DNA of 64,000 nt from assembly GCA_026706025.1 (NCBI GenBank), contig JAPOZO010000084.1:1-64000 (forward strand). Direction: 5' to 3'. The position numbers and the translations under genes are program-made. The DNA comes from Candidatus Poribacteria bacterium. Lineage in GTDB: Bacteria > Poribacteria > WGA-4E > WGA-3G. The notes beneath the pieces were generated by a model, which worked only from the letters and a program-made list of their open reading frames with translations, was not told the origin of the DNA and made no database searches. Of this stretch, positions 61,550 through 64,000 are shown in pieces (positions within the stretch are counted from its first letter, which is position 1; each line of letters begins with the position of its first letter).

Positions 61550-61777
61550 ATGGCACACATTGACAAACTGAAGGAAGAGATCGGTTGGTTGAAGATAGTC
61601 TTTGCTATTTTGATTGCGACTGCTATTTCTCTCGCTGCTTGGGTGATTCAAAATTATGGTGAAGCTAATCGTGTTCTTACCATAGGAGGCGCAGCAGCGG
61701 TACTTCTGATCATAACTATAATTATTCGGATCAATAGTGTTGCTTATCAAAAAATCGATAAATTGGAGGACTTGTAA
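61550..61777 (+). CDS. Small two-helix membrane protein (first of a bicistronic pair)
   Basis: The start ATG at 61550 is preceded by AGAGG. The 75-residue protein begins with a short amphipathic helix (MAHIDKLKEEIGWLK), then two transmembrane helices (VFAILIATAISLAAWVI and VLTIGGAAAVLLIITIII), and ends YQKIDKLEDL. Its last base overlaps the ATG of a second mini-gene. Similar pairs of small membrane proteins appear in other phyla to my recollection; function is unknown. Confidence 0.65.
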   Translation: MAHIDKLKEEIGWLKIVFAILIATAISLAAWVIQNYGEANRVLTIGGAAAVLLIITIIIRINSVAYQKIDKLEDL

Positions 61778-61869
61778 TGGAATGGGTCGCTTTTTTTACA
61801 CTCGTAGTGGTTATTGGTGGGCTTTGTATAGTCGCCGGACAGGCTATACGTCATGCTAACAAAGACTAA
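61777..61869 (+). CDS. 30-residue membrane mini-protein (second of the pair)
   Basis: The ATG at 61777 overlaps the stop of the preceding gene (TAATG) and has a strong TTGGAGGAC ribosome-binding site. The peptide has one transmembrane helix (WVAFFTLVVVIGGLCIVAGQ) and a basic tail RHANKD. The tight coupling and the hydrophobic design make it a real gene candidate despite its size. Function is unknown; a membrane-active partner or toxin-like peptide is possible. Confidence 0.6.
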   Translation: MEWVAFFTLVVVIGGLCIVAGQAIRHANKD

Positions 61870-61974
61870 ATCCGCATCTGCAAACCGGAATTTACCGACA
61901 GCAGCGGGTTCAAGACAACGATTTGGCGTGCCACACCTCCAGACCGGATTAAGGGGCAGTCAGCAGCACGCCTA

Positions 61975-62892
61975 TCACCCAGACTCGGCAGGAACTTCCA
62001 CCTGTTTTTCTCTGTTTTTCGTGCTGATTAAGGACATCCCAACCACAGCAACGACAAATCCAATAACTGTGCCCCACAAGCCAAATTCAGGTGTATGCGC
62101 ACTTATTTGTATGCCAGTTTTGTTTACAATATGGTAGGTATAAAAATAATTGATATAGTGTGACAAAAGAACACCCAATCCAATGCCACTGCCAATGAAA
62201 ATCGGTACCTTGGATTTCCAGAGAGTTTGCCGCCACAGCATGTAGAAGTTAATCCCAACGATGGTGATCGTTGCAATCAAAGCAATTGTAATAAGCAGAT
62301 GCCATTTCGCAAGATCAAAACCTGAAAAGGAACTTCCAGCACCTATTCCCTCCCACGGTAGGAAGAAGCAAGCAAGCGCACCAATCGCTGCAGCATGTGC
62401 GATAAACCATGCGTATCGTTCATCCACAAACATTTCAGATTGCTCTTCTGTCTTTTCTGATCTGGTTAAGAATACGCCAACACCGGCAACGACGAATCCA
62501 ATAACTGTCCCCCAAACACCAAATCTGAGAATGAGTTGAAGATTTTCAGTCTCCGCTATATACGACCTTTCAACCAACCTTGTATAAACAGAGTATTCCG
62601 ACCATAGCACCCCAAATCCGATAATGCTATTAATGAGAATTAACACTCTGGATTTCCATGGCGTTCCTCGGATTATCATATAGAGACTTGAACAGATAAT
62701 TAGTAGACACGCAACGAAAGCGATTGCAATAAGTGGGTTGTTATGGATGCCCATCAATCCTGAGAAAGTTTCGCTCATCGGACGACTGTCCACTTTTATT
62801 TTCACCCACGGCAAGAAGAAACAAGCAAGCGCAATAATCCCACCGAGTGGCGTGATAAATTGTGTCCATCGCGTTGCTTGATGCGTGTCCAT
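61975..62892 (-). CDS. Internally duplicated membrane protein
   Basis: TTAGGAGAG precedes the ATG. The 305-residue protein has two homologous halves of about 135 residues, each with four transmembrane helices. Both begin ALACFFLPW and end FG.WGTVIGFVVA.VG. The N- and C-terminal halves are clearly a tandem duplication. No known family or charged transmembrane motif was recognised. The gene is close downstream of the stomatin-like gene (eight-base gap), so the two are probably one operon. Confidence 0.75.
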   Translation of the reverse strand: MDTHQATRWTQFITPLGGIIALACFFLPWVKIKVDSRPMSETFSGLMGIHNNPLIAIAFVACLLIICSSLYMIIRGTPWKSRVLILINSIIGFGVLWSEYSVYTRLVERSYIAETENLQLILRFGVWGTVIGFVVAGVGVFLTRSEKTEEQSEMFVDERYAWFIAHAAAIGALACFFLPWEGIGAGSSFSGFDLAKWHLLITIALIATITIVGINFYMLWRQTLWKSKVPIFIGSGIGLGVLLSHYINYFYTYHIVNKTGIQISAHTPEFGLWGTVIGFVVAVVGMSLISTKNREKQVEVPAESG

Positions 62893-62900
62893 ATTCTCTC

Positions 62901-63665
62901 CTAATCTGTCAGTTTTTCGAGGAACGGACTCAGCAAATCAATCGGGATTGGGAAGACGACGGTTGAGTTTTTCTCTGCACTGACCTCCACCAATGCCTGT
63001 AGGAACCGCAGCTGCACCGCTGTTGGCGTTTTGCTGAGGATTTCAGCGGCATCGGTTAACACTTGTGCCGATTCAAATTCACCTTCGGCGTGTGTGACTT
63101 TGGCGCGGCGTTCACGCTCCGCTTCCGCCTGTTTCGCCATGGCGCGTTGCATTTCGACGGGGAGGTCTACGTGTTTAATCTCCATCGCCAGCACTTCAAC
63201 ACCCCACGGTTCACAATGCTTTTTGATAATATCTTCCAAATCCTGATTCAGCTTTTCGCGTTCGGAGAGTAGGTCGTCGAGTTCGGCGCGTCCGAGCACG
63301 CTACGGAGTGTCGTCTGTGCGACTTGGGAAATCGCGAAACCGAAGTCCTCGACTTCAATCACTGCCCTATCCGCTTCAGTTACCCTGAAGCTAAGAACGG
63401 CATTGACACTCACGGAAACGTTATCTTTTGTAATAACATCTTGTGGGGTGACATCGTTGACGATAACACGGAGGCTGATTTTCTGCATCCGCTCAATCCA
63501 GAACGGAATCATAAACACGAGGCCGGGACCGCGAGTCCCTGTCAATCGTCCGAGACGGAAAATAACGGCGCGCTCGTATTCTTTGAGGATCCTAACGCTT
63601 GTCGCCAACAGAATAACGACAAATACGGTAATGGCAAAATAGATTGGCTCAATTTGTGGTAGCAT
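62901..63665 (-). CDS. Stomatin/slipin-family SPFH protein
   Basis: The ATG at 63665 was chosen because it opens on the membrane anchor ([20 protein letters not shown]); an upstream in-frame start adds 25 polar residues. The 254-residue protein has [27 protein letters not shown], an SPFH core, [18 protein letters not shown] and a helical tail with [17 protein letters not shown], matching slipin. Slipins organise membrane domains and often pair with NfeD proteases; no NfeD is here, but a duplicated membrane protein follows. Confidence 0.9.
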   Translation of the reverse strand: MLPQIEPIYFAITVFVVILLATSVRILKEYERAVIFRLGRLTGTRGPGLVFMIPFWIERMQKISLRVIVNDVTPQDVITKDNVSVSVNAVLSFRVTEADRAVIEVEDFGFAISQVAQTTLRSVLGRAELDDLLSEREKLNQDLEDIIKKHCEPWGVEVLAMEIKHVDLPVEMQRAMAKQAEAERERRAKVTHAEGEFESAQVLTDAAEILSKTPTAVQLRFLQALVEVSAEKNSTVVFPIPIDLLSPFLEKLTD

Positions 63666-63788
63666 ATTTTTAATTTTCCTTGCGGTTCGTTGAGGTGAAT
63701 TTGAATATTGACGATCCTCTACGTAGAATTGAAGAAACACCCAAGCAAAAACCCTTCCACTTCGTTTCAGGCTTGGTTTCTGATGTTA

Positions 63789-64000
63789 TCAAGTGGAGTA
63801 GCCAGTAATGTCGCGAGCCTTCTGGAAAAAATCACGTTTACGCGATGTGTTGATCTGCCATTGCACCGGTACGGATTGGTAACCGTGGTAATAATCGTTT
63901 TCACCCGGGTCAAAGTATCCCCACGATGCGTATTGGCTGACAGCAGCGACGAAGTTGTTCAAGGGTTTATCGAAATCGAAATGATCGTCTTCGTTGAAAA
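63789..64000 (-). CDS. Partial gene, C-terminal end of an unrecognised protein
   Basis: The frame is open from the right edge of the window to a TGA at 63789-63791. It encodes the last 70 residues, including NNFVAAVSQYASWGYFD, YHGYQSVPVQW and a KRDFFQKARDITGYST end. The composition is coding-like, with an aromatic-rich beta region. The family could not be recognised from the fragment. The start lies outside the window. Confidence 0.6.
   Translation of the reverse strand, partial: FNEDDHFDFDKPLNNFVAAVSQYASWGYFDPGENDYYHGYQSVPVQWQINTSRKRDFFQKARDITGYST

Noticed and set aside
1-64000. tRNA or rRNA genes
   Set aside because: I scanned spacers for tRNA-like T-loop strings and rRNA-like blocks and saw none convincing; a covariance-model search would be needed to be certain.

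Overview
This 64 kb window is a dense, ordinary-looking chromosomal segment with genes on both strands. The gene types suggest Candidatus Poribacteria or a close marine relative. They include tandem Gfo/Idh/MocA dehydrogenases, PQQ-like beta-propeller proteins, a TPR/FG-GAP (CRTAC1-like) protein, a leucine-rich-repeat protein, a DnaJ-TPR protein, a Uma2 nuclease, a CoA transferase and a neutral-ceramidase-like protein. That assignment is inferred from gene content; no rRNA or tRNA gene was seen to confirm it. A large fraction of the intergenic spacers carry short palindromic or inverted-repeat elements.

Layout. 1-3.0 kb: a secreted TPR/FG-GAP protein (cut by the left edge) coupled to a small coiled-coil protein. 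3.2-9.9 kb: a Uma2 nuclease, two PotB/PotC-like permeases, alanine racemase, an orphan ABC ATPase and a ceramidase-like hydrolase. 9.9-15.1 kb: an accessory patch with a membrane protein, a DnaJ-TPR protein, a gene interrupted by a 193-bp IS3-derived mini-element, a frameshifted secreted-protein gene and an LRR protein. 15.2-22.1 kb: lysine/cell-wall genes dapA and dapF, dusB, a HicB-like/RelE-like toxin-antitoxin pair with a textbook promoter, a P-loop kinase, two NAD(P)-dependent dehydrogenases and pterin dehydratase. 22.3-24.9 kb: a three-gene operon holding a four-repeat protein, a predicted selenoprotein of the AhpD/carboxymuconolactone-decarboxylase family (in-frame TGA plus a SECIS-like hairpin) and an SDR. 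25-33.6 kb: two PQQ-like propellers, an M16C protease, a DHH-like protein and a di-heme lipoprotein. 34.2-43.9 kb: an FGE-like lipoprotein, four secreted proteins sharing a C-terminal W-G-x-[LI]-K tail, a sulfur-binding-domain HNH nuclease and three tandem Gfo/Idh/MocA copies. 44-64 kb: a THUMP methyltransferase, a double-lobed esterase, a CoA transferase, purC, a MacB/Lol-type exporter, a thioesterase, two NTF2-like envelope proteins, disA, a cyclophilin lipoprotein, a KamA-type radical SAM enzyme, a pair of tiny membrane ORFs, a duplicated membrane protein and a stomatin-like protein.

The most striking signals are the predicted selenoprotein at 23584-24156 and the shared C-terminal tail on four otherwise different exported proteins, which looks like an undescribed sorting or anchoring signal. 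Next come the precise 10-bp-TIR mini-element inside a gene, a likely indel or frameshift in a 7-A tract, and several families of miniature inverted-repeat spacers. No CRISPR array, prophage or complete insertion sequence was found.
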